From Collinsella sp. AM18-10 (GTDB lineage Bacteria; Actinomycetota; Coriobacteriia; Coriobacteriales; Coriobacteriaceae), in assembly GCF_003471585.1 (NCBI RefSeq), contig NZ_QRJO01000002.1, forward strand, positions 156,232 through 220,231: DNA of 64,000 bases, written 5' to 3'. The notes under the pieces were generated by a model. That model had not been told where the DNA came from. It ran no database searches and worked only from the letters and a program-made list of their open reading frames with translations. Positions 62,623 through 64,000 of the stretch are shown piece after piece (the stretch's first letter is position 1; every line of letters starts with the position of its first letter). The position numbers were made by a program, and so were the translations under genes.

Positions 62623-63204
62623 CTATACGAACCGATCGGGATAGAGCGTCTTATAGCGAACCCAGGCATTATTGACGCGAATCAGATAAGCCTGCGTCTC
62701 GGGAAAGGTGATTGCATTATGAAGCGAGGTGCTCTGCTGCGCCCAACCATCCACATTGCCCATGCCGGCGTTATATGCGGCAATAGCGCTATCCGTCGAC
62801 CCGTTGAAATACGTTAAGAGATACGAGAGGTACGCGCAGCCAAACTCGATGTTCGTAGCGGGATCGTTAAGGTTGTCGGCTGAATACCCCCCACCGTCGA
62901 CAAGACCCTTGGCGATCATATCCTGGGCAGTCTCGGGCATCAGCTGCATCAATCCCTGAGCACCCTGATTCGACTCAGCCTCGGGATCCCAATTCGATTC
63001 CGACTTAATGACAGCGCACACCAGATACGGATCCAGATTATGCGAAATGCTCGATTGCTTTACATACGCCTCGTAGTCAATGGGATACAGCGGCTTAAAG
63101 AAAGCCGCAGGAGCACACGAGTAAACGAATGAGATAAGGCCGAAGGCAAAAACGGCAGCCAGCGGTATAAGGCGATACCACGCAAAGAAACGTGTCTTAG
63201 GCAT
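62623..63204 (-). CDS. SLT-type lytic transglycosylase
   Basis: 193 aa. An N-terminal membrane anchor or signal (residues 9-28, with Cys30-like SCAP) is followed by a lysozyme-like domain: VCAVIKSESNWDPEAESNQGAQGLMQLMPETAQDM with catalytic Glu, and AIAAYNAGMGNVDGW. It cleaves peptidoglycan glycan chains to anhydromuropeptides. ATG 63204 is favoured because AAGGAGG lies six bases upstream. It overlaps coaE by 8 bases. Confidence 0.92.
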   Translation of the reverse strand: MPKTRFFAWYRLIPLAAVFAFGLISFVYSCAPAAFFKPLYPIDYEAYVKQSSISHNLDPYLVCAVIKSESNWDPEAESNQGAQGLMQLMPETAQDMIAKGLVDGGGYSADNLNDPATNIEFGCAYLSYLLTYFNGSTDSAIAAYNAGMGNVDGWAQQSTSLHNAITFPETQAYLIRVNNAWVRYKTLYPDRFV

Positions 63205-63838
63205 CGGCATCCTCCTTATTCGCAGTGTCTATAAACCCATGGCATGCAAGCCATGAGTCAAGCTGCTCAAAGAGCGAATTATCGCCTGCGGCATTATCAA
63301 TCACCGTTGTAGCGAGATTGCACAGCGCAGACTCATCGGGCTGGCAAGCAGAACGGGCATCGAAATCAGATGGCTCCATGCCACGCTGAATAGCACGCTC
63401 GCGACGAACTGACAAAGGGGCGCTGATGACCAGAATTTCATCAGCCAAGCCAAATGCATCCTCAAAACCAGTCGGAGCAGAAACCTCGACAACCGCAAAG
63501 GGATAACGGGGAGATGAAACCGTACAACAAACCGGATCGAGAATCCTCAGTGACAGCTGCTCAATGAGAACGGGGTGCACAAGGTCATTGAGCCGTGCGA
63601 CCGAATCAGGAGAAGCGAAAGCTCGAGAAGCGAGGATGCTGCGGCGAATGCCGCCCTCCTCATCCAAAATATCCCAGCCAAATTCTTCCGCGAGGGCATT
63701 GACGATATCGGAGCCTGGCACATACAGCGATTTGGCAAGCTCGTCCAGATCGATAAGCATGGCGCCATGAGATTCGAGATAGCGGCAGGCAGTCGACTTA
63801 CCCGAAGCAATATTGCCCAAGACAAAAACGGTAAACAT
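63197..63838 (-). CDS. coaE: Dephospho-CoA kinase
   Basis: 213 aa, last step of CoA synthesis. P-loop GNIASGKST at residues 8-16, IDLDELAKSLY with the substrate Asp region, HPVLIEQL and VEVSAPTGFEDAF match the family. ATG 63838 has GGGAGG upstream; the longer upstream frame is not supported. Translationally coupled to the transglycosylase gene. Confidence 0.9.
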   Translation of the reverse strand: MFTVFVLGNIASGKSTACRYLESHGAMLIDLDELAKSLYVPGSDIVNALAEEFGWDILDEEGGIRRSILASRAFASPDSVARLNDLVHPVLIEQLSLRILDPVCCTVSSPRYPFAVVEVSAPTGFEDAFGLADEILVISAPLSVRRERAIQRGMEPSDFDARSACQPDESALCNLATTVIDNAAGDNSLFEQLDSWLACHGFIDTANKEDADA

Positions 63839-63965
63839 CAAGTCCTCCCTAACGCCAATGGGAGTTATTATCGCGCAAATACAAAAGAAGGACTCAAAAT
63901 ACAGCCAAACAGTAAGACAAGCTAAAAGAAGGCGAGTTCTTGTATTACAGCTCTTTATAAAACGC

Positions 63966-63995
63966 AAAAAAGGGGGAGGCCGCGAGGCCTCCCCC
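63966..63995 (-). terminator. Terminator of a gene beyond the right edge
   Basis: GGGGGAGGCC-TCGC-GGCCTCCCCC (63972-63995) with TTTTTT on the minus strand. It implies a minus-strand gene just outside the window. Confidence 0.9.
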
Positions 63996-64000
63996 TTCTT

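Overview
The window looks like chromosome of a gut actinobacterium of the class Coriobacteriia, most like Collinsella. This is inferred from gene content and order and from remembered family resemblance, not from a database search. The DNA is GC-rich with strong GC third-position bias, which leaves long antisense shadow frames. About 53 protein genes, one leader peptide, five complete tRNA genes and one tRNA remnant are supported. No phage, transposase, rRNA or CRISPR array is visible.

Layout. 1-6 kb: end of a secreted protein; metY (sulfur assimilation) with a structured, cysteine-containing leader and a divergent LysR regulator; rnhA; a Gfo/Idh oxidoreductase; acylphosphatase; a Fur-family regulator. 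6-12 kb: HAD phosphatase, UreE-like and SlyD-like proteins, M19 dipeptidase, a DUF45 metallopeptidase, and the folate genes folE-HD-folB. 12-15 kb: anaerobic ribonucleotide reductase nrdD/nrdG with a paired NrdR-type operator, separated by two large palindromes. 15.6-18.5 kb: tRNA-Gly/Val, a GH13 glucosidase, and a tRNA-Gly/Cys/Gly cluster with a tRNA remnant and repeats. 18.6-22 kb: a partner-switching module (STAS-kinase fusion plus SpoIIE phosphatase) and tRNA-Leu. 22-28.5 kb: a five-gene oligopeptide ABC operon flanked by two very long nested palindromes.

28.7-36 kb carries the conserved actinobacterial block rapZ-whiA-gap-pgk-tpiA-gpmI-secG (minus strand). 36-46.4 kb holds a sialic acid uptake and catabolism locus: a SatABCD-type ABC transporter with the diagnostic permease-ATPase fusion, two acetylesterase-family proteins (one lacking its catalytic serine), nanA, nanK and nanE. 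This locus separates uvrC from rapZ, which are usually neighbours, and yvcK is absent from between rapZ and whiA. 46.8-64 kb: uvrC, murJ, ybaK, uvrA, an LTA synthase-like enzyme, an Mrp ATPase, two flavoproteins, uvrB, a lytic transglycosylase and coaE.

The most interesting signals are non-coding: (i) a leader upstream of metY whose four mutually exclusive pairing segments and in-frame Cys codon fit a cysteine-responsive translational attenuator; (ii) a set of large multi-tier palindromes at operon boundaries, two of which share a conserved core; (iii) an 18-bp tRNA-Gly 3' end repeated around a 169-bp insert.
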